Shown: positions 17,485-27,175 of the stretch, one piece after another | How the letters are laid out: the number at the start of each line of letters is the position of its first letter | Position numbering within the stretch: position 1 is the first letter of the stretch | Assembly (NCBI GenBank): GCA_016840285.1 | Contig: JAEOSR010000003.1 | Span: 1 to 48,824 of the forward strand | DNA: 48,824 nt | Direction: 5' to 3' | Origin: Candidatus Hodarchaeota archaeon | GTDB lineage: Archaea; Asgardarchaeota; Heimdallarchaeia; Hodarchaeales; Hodarchaeaceae | Notes under the pieces: generated by a model | Seen by the model: only the letters and a program-made list of their open reading frames with translations | What the model was told of the DNA's origin: nothing | Database searches by the model: none | Made by a program: the position numbers and the translations under genes

Positions 17485-17950
17485 TATAATACACATTATA
17501 TCTTTGGAGAGACAATTCAAATTGTTCATTTCGAAGAGATAGAGATACGATAAATCGAAATTTGGACAAATTTTCGTTTCAGAAGGTATGGAAACTTCTC
17601 TGGATATCGAAGATGAAATTTCTTAGATTAAGAACTCAAAATTAAAATGTTTTGAAGCACTATTTAAGCAAATTACAGAGTTTATTCCAGAATTTGATCC
17701 AAATACAATCATCTTAACTTATCAGAAGACTGTCTTACTTGAACCTCGAAGCTCACTTGTAGCATTCTTGTCTCTTGAATCCAATGAACTCACTATTCGT
17801 ACTGCCTACCTGTCCCAGAATGTCTTTACATCGAAGGCGATCAATCCATTCGGCCTTATTTACGGTCTCTATTATTTGACCTACTCTAGTCTACGGGTAC
17901 TTCCTATTATTTTTTCGATGAATTCGGAAAATTATAGTAATACAGAATAA
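17485..17950 (+). pseudogene. Decayed gene remnant
   Basis: Between the GH57 gene and the arylsulfotransferase-like gene lies a stretch that reads as one protein across two frames. The first frame gives HYIFGETIQIVHFEEIEI and meets a stop at 17551. A shift near 17543 continues as DKSKFGQIFVSEGMETSLD, then an in-frame TAG at 17624, then about 100 open codons (FEALFKQITEFIPEFDPN and onward) to TAA 17950. The last 60 bases overlap the convergent gene. The amino-acid composition looks like a folded soluble protein. No family is recognised. I read it as a gene broken by a frameshift and a nonsense change; two sequencing errors are the alternative. Confidence 0.45.
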
Positions 17951-19621
17951 TCCTAGGCTTACGTGGATGATATTGATTAATACTCTATCAGTAGTATTTT
18001 GTACACCCACTAAAACATTGATACTTTTTATTGTGCTGTGTCCACCTTCATCTTGCAGTATTATTGTGAGATTATGATTACCTTTTATTAACGGTTCTGA
18101 TTCAAATCTCAAAGGAGTAGGACGCCAAAATTTGTCAAAGGTATGGACTCCAGATTCCATTTCCTTTTCATCAAGAAATATTGTATAGGAGCCTTTAATC
18201 TTCCTTTTTGAACGGAAATTATACCAAGTCTGCAATTGAATAGTCAAATTCTCCTCTTCTTCCGGGATTACTATTTCTTCATCATCCGTAAAAATCGGGG
18301 AAAACCGAAGACGATCCACTCGATAAATGCCGTATGAGAATTCATCGTTATTTTCAAAATATAATTCCCATACGATATCACCCTGTTCATTAATCTCAAC
18401 TGCTCTAGCGCCGATATGAGTATTAGGATGCGTTTTTGTTCCAAATGTACCGAGACGATTACCATTTGGCAATCTGTCGGCATCTCCCCAATAAGAAGAG
18501 TAGTATTCTTTAGGAGCAATCCAAGACCAAACTTCATTAGCTATCATGGTTTCTTCATTGATTTTGATCTCTAAAATCCGAGATTGCTGACTCAAACGAT
18601 TGTTTTGATTGTGAAAATCATTATCAAAAAGAATAAAGGTATTTCTATCTATTTTTTCAATTGAATGAGCGTGGAAAAATAAGCTTGACTCTTTATTTCC
18701 AGATTTATCGAAGAGAGAAAAATTCCCATGCTCTCCAAGGCCCCAAATTACTTTTTCTGTTTTATGATCAATTTTATAGAAAGTATTTGTATTTCTAAGA
18801 TTTAAAAAAATAATATCATTATCTACATCCCAAAAAAGGGAGTTTGCGTGAGTCACATCCGCAGTTTTACCTAACATATCACGATAGGGACACCAATGCG
18901 ATAGAGGTATGAAAGTACGCATATCTAAAGACCAAACTGCATCTCCTTTAGTATTATATTCTACTATTTCATCAAAACGATATCTTGTTCCATTGGATAA
19001 AGTAGTATAAACCTTCTTCAATGTAAGAATAGTATTCGTAAAGGGATTATATTCAAAGTCATGATGGTGACCCTTTTCTAAAGTGAATAAAGTTTGAAAA
19101 AAATCTGTATCATAATTCCAGAGAGTTAAGTTTGAACCCATTTTCAATAATATTGTTGTAGAGTTAATTAATTCGAAAGAATAATCCGCTAGAAGATAAT
19201 TCCCTTTAATAACCTCCTTACTTGCAATAAAGTCACCAGTCATATCAGTAACGAGGAGGAGAGCATTTTTATCACTATTATCAGTTCTATTTTCTTGTTC
19301 AAATAAAATTAAATTGTGACCATCAAACACATCCTCAGGAGAATACATTTTTGTTGCAATTGAGTTAATATAACTCTTTTCCAACGGAGAGACTGGAGCT
19401 ATCGAATTTTTTTCGTTAGTGACAAACAATTTATCTGTTTGAGGTCTTGTTTGTACTTTATTTGAGATTACATAAGTTTTCGTATTAATGTGTGAATCTA
19501 CGCTAAAAAATATCAGACTAGGAGCAGGTAGTAACAAAGTGATGAATAAAACAAGTATAAATGGATAAGAATCGTGTTTTGATAAATTTTGAAGATTCTT
19601 GGTGTATATCACTGGGCTCAC
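17891..19621 (-). CDS. Membrane-anchored arylsulfotransferase-like (ASST) protein
   Basis: A 576-residue extracellular beta-propeller protein. An N-terminal TM segment (PFILVLFITLLLPAPSLIFF) and a C-terminal one (INIIHVSLGLFCITIIF) followed by a basic tail (HRKNNRK) anchor it. The centre has the arylsulfotransferase pattern: DVTHANSLFWD, then FLNLRNTNTFYKIDHKTEKV ending in WGLG, then FFHAHSIEKIDRNTFILFDND. This parallels the 'D.tHaNs...R....i.kId...W.lG...FDN' arrangement around the active-site His and Arg residues in bacterial ASST. A C-terminal Ig-like domain (residues about 450-545) follows. PAPS-independent sulfate transfer between phenols is the known family activity; substrate here is unknown and some relatives are non-catalytic. 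The start is GTG 19621; GTG 19610 is an alternative. Confidence 0.75.
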   Translation of the reverse strand: MSPVIYTKNLQNLSKHDSYPFILVLFITLLLPAPSLIFFSVDSHINTKTYVISNKVQTRPQTDKLFVTNEKNSIAPVSPLEKSYINSIATKMYSPEDVFDGHNLILFEQENRTDNSDKNALLLVTDMTGDFIASKEVIKGNYLLADYSFELINSTTILLKMGSNLTLWNYDTDFFQTLFTLEKGHHHDFEYNPFTNTILTLKKVYTTLSNGTRYRFDEIVEYNTKGDAVWSLDMRTFIPLSHWCPYRDMLGKTADVTHANSLFWDVDNDIIFLNLRNTNTFYKIDHKTEKVIWGLGEHGNFSLFDKSGNKESSLFFHAHSIEKIDRNTFILFDNDFHNQNNRLSQQSRILEIKINEETMIANEVWSWIAPKEYYSSYWGDADRLPNGNRLGTFGTKTHPNTHIGARAVEINEQGDIVWELYFENNDEFSYGIYRVDRLRFSPIFTDDEEIVIPEEEENLTIQLQTWYNFRSKRKIKGSYTIFLDEKEMESGVHTFDKFWRPTPLRFESEPLIKGNHNLTIILQDEGGHSTIKSINVLVGVQNTTDRVLINIIHVSLGLFCITIIFRIHRKNNRKYP

Positions 19622-19770
19622 TGTTATCTAGAAGTGGTTCACGGCTCACTCAAGGTTAATTGGACTGATGTTGACGTAATGTAATTTAGGAATTATATTT
19701 TTCTTTAGGGACTTAAAACTCTCCGTTATTTTTCAACCTTTGTTATTGATGATATGAGTCTAATTTCTCC

Positions 19771-20517
19771 TTATTCTACCTGCTTAATTTGGGTTTTAGA
19801 TGAAAAGTAGAGAACCACAAATAAAGTAACAAAAATCCCTGGAATTAATAGGATATATGGATATATAACAATGTTTAAGAATATATTGAGCCATAATGGA
19901 ATCAATAAGAAGAATAGAATGCCAATACTAAAGAGACCATAAGTTAATAATCGCCTTAACTCCCTCCTAGGTGATACTTCATGAAATTCCTGTATTACAT
20001 TACTTGAAGTTAATTGCAGGTTGGTCTGGAATATTGTTAAAGCTTCTTCTTGGTAGTGTGAAAGAGGCATTCGGGCGTTCTGATGGCATCTTTTAAGTCT
20101 AATCAACTCCAATCCTAAGATTATTCGCACTAATATTGCAATACCCAAAATTATACCAAACAGGTTTGGAAAAAGAGGGAAATTCGGCATATCAAAAAAC
20201 CCTACCTGTTGAGAAAGATTATAGAAGTGAAGATAAGATGCAACTATTAGAATCACCCCTTGACTAATGGGAATAGTGATTTCAGGGTGTCTACTAGTAT
20301 AAAACTCAAGAGTGAGAATTATGGAGCCTGAAAAAAGAAAAGCTGCAAATGGAACTAGACTAATCTGATTAATTACCTCAACTAAAATTACCAGCAAGAT
20401 AAAAAATGTCGAAGCCCGATAAAAAAATTGAAGCAATCGTTCGAATTTCGATCGTACCCTTACAGACCAAATACCAATTAACTCAGGACTTAATGGGGAG
20501 CTTGTTGTCGAACTCAT
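19771..20517 (-). CDS. Polytopic membrane protein ending the MoxR/DUF58 operon
   Basis: A 248-residue membrane protein with about six TM segments in two groups (residues about 30-110 and 115-150, then 190-240), separated by a charged cytosolic loop (QNARMPLSHYQEEALTIFQT). I chose ATG 20517, whose A overlaps the TAA of the DUF58 gene (TAATG), indicating coupled translation; an ATG 18 bases upstream lies inside the DUF58 gene. There is no recognised family. Last gene of the operon, so it may be a membrane partner of the MoxR-DUF58 pair. Confidence 0.65.
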   Translation of the reverse strand: MSSTTSSPLSPELIGIWSVRVRSKFERLLQFFYRASTFFILLVILVEVINQISLVPFAAFLFSGSIILTLEFYTSRHPEITIPISQGVILIVASYLHFYNLSQQVGFFDMPNFPLFPNLFGIILGIAILVRIILGLELIRLKRCHQNARMPLSHYQEEALTIFQTNLQLTSSNVIQEFHEVSPRRELRRLLTYGLFSIGILFFLLIPLWLNIFLNIVIYPYILLIPGIFVTLFVVLYFSSKTQIKQVE

Positions 20518-21884
20518 TATAAATTGACCATCCATTGGGGGAAAGGGGTTTCTTCTTGACCAAATTCTTGGCGTAGCATGATAAGCAAATTTTGATCTAC
20601 AGAATCAACTTTTAGATACGTCCCCTGAATCTGATCTAGGATCTCACGAATTTTTTGTTCTCTTATAGAATATTTTCGACGTACTCTTTCTCTTACTATT
20701 TGTGAATATTCAAGTTTCTGTAGGGTGTTTAAATCTTTAATTGAGTGTTCAGCATGTACAATTCCAAATTGGTCTCCTCTTAAATCAACAAAAATTATTC
20801 TGTGACCAAATTTAGCCAACATTGTTATTGCTTTCATTTTTTCATCTAGAATACCTTCAGTATCACTTATCACAATTAGTAATCCTCGAGTACCTTTTAA
20901 TCCAAAGATGAAAGGAAGAATGGACTCAAATCGGGTACGATTAGGTGAAGCTGTTTGGTTAAATGTGAGTCTTGCCGTTTTTTCATATAATCGTGGACTT
21001 TTAAGTGGCTTCAGATATTTTTTGGGTCCCTTCTCGTCAAATAACACAAATCCAAAAGCATCATTTGTAATCGCAGCCATCTCTGCAAGTTCCAAAAGAG
21101 TGGTTAAAGCATATTCGAGTTTCCTAGAACGCATTGTCCAACTAATGTCAATTGCAACAAGTATCCTAAAAACTAGCTGATCGGTATACTCTTTTGAGAT
21201 CAGCTTTCCTTGTTTTGCGCTAGCTTTCCAGTAAATCTTCCGGGGTTCATCACCACGGATATATTCACGTAAAGAAAAAAATTCGTCACCCTGACCTTTA
21301 CGACGATAAGCATGATGACCTGTAAGAATATCTCTAACTCTTTTTTTTTGTTGTTTGTCCAATCGAATATAAGGTCGTGCTGGAATGACGCGTATATTAA
21401 CAGGATCTTCTATTTCATATGACTCCCGATATAAACCTAGTGGATCTCCACGATAAAAGAGGAGAGGTAAGAATTCGTAATCTCCTCGATGAGCAAAAGT
21501 GAAGATAAACGAGAATCTACGGCTTTCACCAGGATTTAGATGAACCGTTTGATGAGTCCAACCCTGTACTAGTATGATTTCAGTCGAATGACGATTTTCA
21601 AACGTCAATGTAAGAGGATTATCTTGTAGATTTTTCACATGTAACCTACAATTCAGGAAACCGCCTAATGTGACAGTTGAAGCCGAGAAAACACGAAAAG
21701 AAGAAAAATTGGCTTCTGTAAAATAATAACGAATTAGTGGAAGAAAGTAAAAAATAAAAGCAAAAGAGGGTAACCACAAGAAAGTCAAACCAAAATTCAT
21801 GCCTAAAAGGCCGCCAATGAACGCTAGAAGTAAGAAGACTTGGCCCTGAGGAGTAATTTCTAATTTATGAGTTGTTTGGTTCAC
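20517..21884 (-). CDS. DUF58 protein with vWA-like domain
   Basis: A 455-residue DUF58 protein. Two TM helices lie at the N-terminus (LLLAFIGGLLGMNFG, FLWLPSFAFIFYFLP), then a beta-sandwich region. The DUF58 signature follows near residue 205: GDEFFSLREYIRGDEPRKI then YWKASAKQGKLISKEY. Next is a von Willebrand A-like fold, with a degenerate metal site DISWTM. DUF58 proteins act with MoxR AAA+ ATPases, thought to aid assembly or metal loading of membrane and surface complexes. The start is GTG 21884, preceded by TTGAGGT; it lies 16 bases after the MoxR stop. Confidence 0.9.
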   Translation of the reverse strand: MNQTTHKLEITPQGQVFLLLAFIGGLLGMNFGLTFLWLPSFAFIFYFLPLIRYYFTEANFSSFRVFSASTVTLGGFLNCRLHVKNLQDNPLTLTFENRHSTEIILVQGWTHQTVHLNPGESRRFSFIFTFAHRGDYEFLPLLFYRGDPLGLYRESYEIEDPVNIRVIPARPYIRLDKQQKKRVRDILTGHHAYRRKGQGDEFFSLREYIRGDEPRKIYWKASAKQGKLISKEYTDQLVFRILVAIDISWTMRSRKLEYALTTLLELAEMAAITNDAFGFVLFDEKGPKKYLKPLKSPRLYEKTARLTFNQTASPNRTRFESILPFIFGLKGTRGLLIVISDTEGILDEKMKAITMLAKFGHRIIFVDLRGDQFGIVHAEHSIKDLNTLQKLEYSQIVRERVRRKYSIREQKIREILDQIQGTYLKVDSVDQNLLIMLRQEFGQEETPFPQWMVNL

Positions 21885-21900
21885 AATGTGACCTCAATTA

Positions 21901-22842
21901 TTAAAGAATGACTTCTGTTGACTTTATAATATTGTCAACTATCTGAATGACTGGAATTTTATCCATCTCTGTTTCTGGAGAAAGAATCAACCTATGGTTA
22001 ATGACTGGAAAAAATAATTGTTTAATATCGTCTGGTTCAACATAATCACGACCAGAAATGACAGCTTTCGCTTGAGCTATTGTCATTAAGGAAATAGATG
22101 CGCGGGGGGATCCACCTAAAGTCAATCCGTAATGTTCTCGGGTTTTCCTCATCAGATCTACGATATATTCCATAATCTTGTCAGTAACCACGACTTCTTG
22201 GCGAATATATTGCTGAATTTTAAGAATCAATTCAGAACTAGCTAATGTTCGCACTGGAAGGAGATCCTGCTTTTGTTTCAATTGTAACATATTCATTTCA
22301 GAGTCCTTATTAGGATAAGAAATTAATTGCCGGATAAGAAACCGATCTAATTGAGCTTCAGGAAGGGGGTAAACCCCAGCCTGTTCAATAGGATTTTGAG
22401 TTGCAATCACAAGAAAAGGTTCAGGTAACTTATGTGTAATACCTTCATGACTAACTTGTCGTTCTTGCATTGCCTCTAACATGGCTGATTGAGTTTTTGG
22501 CGGCGCACGACTAATTTCATCACATAATATTATATTTGAAAAAACAGGGCCTTTGATAAACGAGAATTCCTGGGTTTTAATGTTAAAAACAGATACTCCT
22601 GTAATGTCTCCAGGCATAAGGTCAGGTGTAAATTGAATACGTTTAAAATCTAGGCCCAGAATCTCTGCAAGTGAATAAGCCATCATTGATTTAGCGATAC
22701 CGGGAACACCTTCAAGTAATACATGACCATTTGCAAAGAAACTCGCGAGTATGTTCTGAACAGCATAGTCTAAGCCCACTATTCGGTGATGAATTTCTTC
22801 AATGATTTCGTTTACAATATCTCTGATCTCATTTGGATCCAT
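21901..22842 (-). CDS. moxR: MoxR-family AAA+ ATPase
   Basis: A 313-residue MoxR ATPase, typical family length. Walker A is GVPGIAKS (45-52), with the usual MoxR 'EGVPG' lead. Walker B and the following signature is IILCDEISRAPPKTQSAMLE. Sensor 1 is ATQNP in VIATQNPIEQAGVYPLPEA, and the lid has LGGSPRASISLM. It is a chaperone-like ATPase that works with the DUF58 protein encoded next. It starts at ATG 22842, adjoining the upstream stop codon, with GGAAG about 8 bases before the start. Confidence 0.95.
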   Translation of the reverse strand: MDPNEIRDIVNEIIEEIHHRIVGLDYAVQNILASFFANGHVLLEGVPGIAKSMMAYSLAEILGLDFKRIQFTPDLMPGDITGVSVFNIKTQEFSFIKGPVFSNIILCDEISRAPPKTQSAMLEAMQERQVSHEGITHKLPEPFLVIATQNPIEQAGVYPLPEAQLDRFLIRQLISYPNKDSEMNMLQLKQKQDLLPVRTLASSELILKIQQYIRQEVVVTDKIMEYIVDLMRKTREHYGLTLGGSPRASISLMTIAQAKAVISGRDYVEPDDIKQLFFPVINHRLILSPETEMDKIPVIQIVDNIIKSTEVIL

Positions 22843-24063
22843 TTATTTTTCTTCCTTTCTCAGTTCTTTGATTAAATTCCTAGACATTTTTACATCAATA
22901 TATCGGTATCTCAAATAATTTTCATATTTAGCCTTAGTTAAAGGAGACATATTTGGCGCAGTCTGGCTTATCTCATCCGTTAAAATAGCTCGATAGAGAT
23001 CCGATATTACACTTCGTTTTGTCAAACGAGCTAGTTCATTTTCTTCTTCTGATTGTAAAAATGCTGGTATTGACGTAACATCTTTCTGAGGTTGAAGAGA
23101 CCTCCGAAAACTACTAGCTACCTTATTAATTTGCTCTGTTCTTCTCATACCAATAATTCCCCCTATTACAATCACTGATATAATGGCAATTAATGGTGAA
23201 TGAAAGATACTCATGATTAATACACTAATAGTCCCAGTAGCAGCCTTCCCAGTTGGAGGAATCCACAGTTTTCGACTCTCATCAAAGAGTACTTCTTTCT
23301 CACCATTAGACAACAGATAGGAAAGGAGGTCTAAGAGCCACTTCTGATTGTCTTTTTGATTGATCATATCATTTGTTGGGAAAGCAGAGTCCCCAATAAC
23401 AATAAAATTTCCCCCATGTTCGTTAAACGTTAGAATCCCTCCAAGATAGCAATCTTCAGTAATAAATTCATTTGTTCGATAGAATTTTCCATCGTGGTTC
23501 TTATCTTCCCATACACGCCCTTTAGTAGCAAATAGGGGATGAAATGTTGTTTCTTCAACGAACCTTGAATTAAGGACTCTAACAGCCTTATTAAAAATTA
23601 ATGAACGTGCAGAAGAATTATATTCAGGAAAACCAATGCCATTTTGGTCAATGATAGGTATATAGGGGTTCTTATCATAAGAATCTTGGTCAATAACTGT
23701 TCCTCCCAACGATATACCAAAAGCTGATGTTAATAAACGAGCATAACCTTGATCTTCAAAGAGTAAAACATCACCTCCCTTTTCAACGAATTCACGCAGA
23801 TAATTACTTTCCTCAGAAAAATAAGGTAGGTTTCCCCCTACAATAATTATTGTGTCAGCTTCGATCTCTCCTAGTATTCGAAGAGGAATTGTGGTTTCAC
23901 TTACTGTTACGCTTCTATTTTCTTCAATCAGTGCTTTAAATTTAGAAAGACCATCCCAATTTTCATTTTCAATGGTGAATGAAGCAGGTTGAAGTGGGGG
24001 TATCACTAGAATCGCGAAAATAGCGCATAGAATGCAAAGGAGGTATTCTCGCTTCAGTTTCAT
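22843..24063 (-). CDS. DUF4350-type membrane protein
   Basis: A 406-residue protein with an N-terminal TM/signal anchor (YLLCILCAIFAILVIPPL) and a second TM near residue 290 (PLIAIISVIVIGGIIG). The extracytoplasmic part between them has the class I amidotransferase-like DUF4350 pattern: IIIVGGNLPYFSEES, LREFVEKGGDVLLFEDQ, GGNFIVIGDSAFPTND. The C-terminal 110 residues are cytosolic and helical. DUF4350 proteins are a regular member of archaeal and bacterial MoxR-DUF58 operons; the role is unknown. ATG overlaps the upstream gene's stop by four bases (ATGA), showing coupling. Confidence 0.85.
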   Translation of the reverse strand: MKLKREYLLCILCAIFAILVIPPLQPASFTIENENWDGLSKFKALIEENRSVTVSETTIPLRILGEIEADTIIIVGGNLPYFSEESNYLREFVEKGGDVLLFEDQGYARLLTSAFGISLGGTVIDQDSYDKNPYIPIIDQNGIGFPEYNSSARSLIFNKAVRVLNSRFVEETTFHPLFATKGRVWEDKNHDGKFYRTNEFITEDCYLGGILTFNEHGGNFIVIGDSAFPTNDMINQKDNQKWLLDLLSYLLSNGEKEVLFDESRKLWIPPTGKAATGTISVLIMSIFHSPLIAIISVIVIGGIIGMRRTEQINKVASSFRRSLQPQKDVTSIPAFLQSEEENELARLTKRSVISDLYRAILTDEISQTAPNMSPLTKAKYENYLRYRYIDVKMSRNLIKELRKEEK

Positions 24064-24797
24064 TTTACACCCTCCAAAGGTAAATCAGCCTTCCATTTGA
24101 GTACATTCTCGTCAGGGATCATGGATCTAAAGTACTCAATAAATTCTTCTAGATTTTTTCGAGTAGCAGGTTTCAATCCATAAGTTATACGATAAAATTG
24201 TTCTACAGCAGTTATCATTGCATCGGAATTGAAGTAGGGAATTTTTAAAAGAGTAAATTCTCTGGGTGTCAACCAATCTGGTCTTGAAATCTTAGAATAC
24301 TCTTTTAAGGCTAAATCGAATTTCTCAAATCCTTCTGTTATTCCCTGGCTAAAACGGCCATCTAAACAATCTTCAAGAAAAGCAATAATTTCTTCAATTC
24401 GTTTTCCAAGAGTTAGACGTCTAATTTTTTGTTCAATATCCTTTAATGTAATAATATCTTTCTTATCTTCAGTTTCTTCTTTTTTCTTACTCCTATAAGA
24501 AACAATCAAGGATGTAGTAACGAGGAATGCCATTATCCCGATAATTATCAAGATTATCCCTAAACCATAACCTCCAAGTCCAAAAATCCCCCCAATGCCT
24601 GGAATTTCAATTGATGGAAATTCAAAATCAAAAATGAATGGATTAGTCTGCGTAGTGGGATCATCAGCCAATTCAACTTCATCATACTCTTTTTGTTTCT
24701 GATATGGTGTGTTATTACTCCCAAAGCCAATTACTAAGTAAATGCTTACAAGAAAACCCAACAGGAGTACAAATGTTACTTTTTTATTGAATTTCAT
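24060..24797 (-). CDS. DUF4129-type membrane protein
   Basis: A 245-residue protein. It has an N-terminal TM (VTFVLLLGFLVSIYLVIG), an acidic and Gly-rich extracellular linker, a second TM (LGIILIIIGIMAFLVTTSLIV), and a cytosolic helical C-terminal domain. The last domain carries the DUF4129 pattern: RPDWLTPREFTLL (canonical 'r..~LT.rEf') and AVEQFYRITYGLK (canonical 'l..lFe..rYs'). In other organisms DUF4129 is fused to transglutaminase-like proteins of MoxR operons; no transglutaminase domain is present here. It overlaps both neighbours (14 bases with the upstream gene, 4 with the downstream). Confidence 0.75.
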   Translation of the reverse strand: MKFNKKVTFVLLLGFLVSIYLVIGFGSNNTPYQKQKEYDEVELADDPTTQTNPFIFDFEFPSIEIPGIGGIFGLGGYGLGIILIIIGIMAFLVTTSLIVSYRSKKKEETEDKKDIITLKDIEQKIRRLTLGKRIEEIIAFLEDCLDGRFSQGITEGFEKFDLALKEYSKISRPDWLTPREFTLLKIPYFNSDAMITAVEQFYRITYGLKPATRKNLEEFIEYFRSMIPDENVLKWKADLPLEGVK

Positions 24798-25611
24798 TGA
24801 TTAGATCCCCTTGTTGACGCCTAATTGCTGTTTTTAATGTTCTTATTTTTTGTTTATAATATGGACAAGTGACTTGGTTCCATTTATTGTCGCATATATT
24901 TGGGAAATAAATCCCCTTTTTATTTGATACGATACAGTAGTTTTCAACAGCTAAAAAGCGACAGCGAGTTTGCTCAGGATCTTGTCTGTCGGGTTGAGCT
25001 AGGAATACTTGAGGAGAAACTGCATAAAATGTGTATTTTTTCCCAAAATAATATCCTATTATTGCTGGAATAGTCATTATCATTGCAACAACTAGAATTG
25101 CTTGACCTAGGGCCACTACTAATAATATAATGACAGCAAAAATTAGTAAGATCCCAATAGAAGGCAATGCTGTTCCTAAACCTGTGAGAGAGAAAAGTAA
25201 AAATATGAATAGAACTATAATACTTCCAACGAAGATAGGTGGTGCAAAAAGGATTGCTCGGTCATGTTGTGGCCCAAAAAATATCCCAGTAAGAAAGCCT
25301 GCAAATACCCAGGGGATCTCGCTAATGAAGAATAAAAGCGGATTAGTGAAAACCAAAAACAGTGGAGACAAGGAAATAACTATTAGTGGAGTCAATATAT
25401 CTAGTTCAGGTAACCCCGTTACTCCAAGACCAACAAGAATAACACTATAAGCCATATCTAGTTTCAATATTAAAACTAGAATTTCAAAAAAGAGAATGTG
25501 ACTTGAAAATCCTGTGATCAACAAGAAAAACCCTACTTTAAGGTTACCAGCAGAATCCCCTAATTGTGGTTTAGTAATTCGTCTGAAAGGGATTAAAGTA
25601 CTACCTCGCAT
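24784..25611 (-). CDS. Polytopic membrane protein with cysteine-rich tail
   Basis: A 275-residue protein with about six TM segments, Gly/Pro-rich loops and a cytosolic tail. The tail has four spaced cysteines (CRFLAVENYCIVSN, NICDNKWNQ, VTCPYYKQK), which may bind an iron-sulfur cluster or zinc. No family recognised. ATG 25611 overlaps the end of the preceding gene by 11 bases. Its place inside the MoxR/DUF58 operon suggests a role in the same membrane process. Confidence 0.65.
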   Translation of the reverse strand: MRGSTLIPFRRITKPQLGDSAGNLKVGFFLLITGFSSHILFFEILVLILKLDMAYSVILVGLGVTGLPELDILTPLIVISLSPLFLVFTNPLLFFISEIPWVFAGFLTGIFFGPQHDRAILFAPPIFVGSIIVLFIFLLFSLTGLGTALPSIGILLIFAVIILLVVALGQAILVVAMIMTIPAIIGYYFGKKYTFYAVSPQVFLAQPDRQDPEQTRCRFLAVENYCIVSNKKGIYFPNICDNKWNQVTCPYYKQKIRTLKTAIRRQQGDLINEIQ

Positions 25612-27175
25612 AACTACTGGCCTCCTTTAATGGATTGATCTGATATTCAGAGAATACTGGAGAGTAATTAAAAATGAAAATATACACGAAACGATATATG
25701 ATGAAAGATAATATTCCTCCCCCTACACATACTAGGCCTAGGCCTAAAAGATCGCCCGTTAAAAAGGCTCTGAAGAAACCAGTGATTATAAATCCAGTCA
25801 ATATTATGAAGATTAACAGTGCTAACTCAAGAAAATAACAAAACAATACTAACATACCTGATGTTCTATTAAAAAGGAGAGCGATTAGACTATTTGTTAA
25901 TGTGATTATACTCATTAAGAAATAAAATATCAATATTGGGATAATTACCGCACCCCCCTCTATTTGACCAAGAAGTAGTACACTAATAGGTGCAAGCAAG
26001 AAGGCAATACTTGCTAAGGATGTAATCCCCAAAATAAAAGTTTCTGATCTTGATAAAGCCGTAGTATGCAAGTCAATCAATGGTCGTATTTTTTTATAGC
26101 AATGTGGGCACAACGAAGTCGTTTCTGAAATAAATCGGCTACAATGAGGGCAAGTAACAAAAGAACTCGCTCCACAGGTGGAACAGGCACCCAGAATCAG
26201 GGGATTATCGCAAAATGGACACGAGATTTTTCTTTTAAACTTCTCAACACTAATATGTTTAAATATTCTGAAAGGGAAGAAATTCTTTTTTTCCTTAGGG
26301 ATAATTACCAACTCTTTTTCATGAATATGGAAATCACGTTCCTCTAATCCACAATCAGGACAAATTATTGGTTCTCTTTTGAAGATTATTAGTATTCCAA
26401 AAAATAGAAGGAAAACGCAAAATACTCCATAAAATGCTAGGACAGTGTTAAGTTCTAGTACTGCCTCTGGGCGGAATATCTCATAAATTACATTGATGGT
26501 ATTCCAAGATGCGTGAAATCCCCATCCTAATAAAAAGTAGCCAATGCTTATAAGTAAAGATATTCTAACACTTTGTTGTTCAGCTAGCTTAATTTTAAAT
26601 GATCCTATTCCAAGACTGATAAGAAATGTTGCTAATAGGTGAAGAGGTGCGAGAGTTCGAAATAGTAATTGTAAAAAAACTGCTTCTGTTGATTCAGAAC
26701 CGCCTGACCATTGATATTTGAATAATTCAAGGAAAGTGAAAATAGTACCACTTATGATACCATAGAAAGCAAATTGCCTTAAAGTTTTGATAGAATGTTT
26801 TTTTTCAAATTCTGAACTAGGGTCACTTTTTTCAGGGTTAAAAAGAACGATTGGGGTTTGAGCTACAACTATTATAGGGAGAATTTTCATGATTTCCTCA
26901 TTTGCAGGTAGGATTATACCAAAAATCAGTTCATACAGAACGAATTCGCTTATTAGATCTGTTTCTATAATGAATAGTCCAGAAATGGCGTCAAGAATCA
27001 CGAAAAGCAGTCGTGTATTAAGTAACAAGGCTCCTAGTACTACTAATACACTTCCAAATAAAATACTAGGGAATGTTCTTTTGAGTGATGAGATTTCATT
27101 ATCTAGAGTCAGAAATGAACCTGCAAAAGGGATCCAGATGCCCAAAAAAAGGAGGGGCCCTAAATACTGAGTCAA
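25601..27175 (-). CDS. PrsW-type membrane protease with zinc-ribbon domain
   Basis: A 524-residue protein. The N-terminal half is a multi-TM domain with the motifs of the PrsW/CPBP glutamic membrane proteases: ANEEIMK (E93, E94, K97), GIISGTIFTFLELFKY, PLHLLATFL with His, and GWGFHASWN with His and Asn. A cytosolic insert carries five CxxC pairs (CPDC, CPFC, CSTC, CPHC, CPHC) in zinc-ribbon arrangement, and a second TM group closes the protein. A membrane protease role is an inference from the motifs. TTG 27175 is the first ordinary start codon, but the frame is open back to 27352 with protein-like sequence including another TM helix, so the true start may be a rare codon near 27328-27334. 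Confidence 0.75.
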   Translation of the reverse strand: MTQYLGPLLFLGIWIPFAGSFLTLDNEISSLKRTFPSILFGSVLVVLGALLLNTRLLFVILDAISGLFIIETDLISEFVLYELIFGIILPANEEIMKILPIIVVAQTPIVLFNPEKSDPSSEFEKKHSIKTLRQFAFYGIISGTIFTFLELFKYQWSGGSESTEAVFLQLLFRTLAPLHLLATFLISLGIGSFKIKLAEQQSVRISLLISIGYFLLGWGFHASWNTINVIYEIFRPEAVLELNTVLAFYGVFCVFLLFFGILIIFKREPIICPDCGLEERDFHIHEKELVIIPKEKKNFFPFRIFKHISVEKFKRKISCPFCDNPLILGACSTCGASSFVTCPHCSRFISETTSLCPHCYKKIRPLIDLHTTALSRSETFILGITSLASIAFLLAPISVLLLGQIEGGAVIIPILIFYFLMSIITLTNSLIALLFNRTSGMLVLFCYFLELALLIFIILTGFIITGFFRAFLTGDLLGLGLVCVGGGILSFIIYRFVYIFIFNYSPVFSEYQINPLKEASSYAR

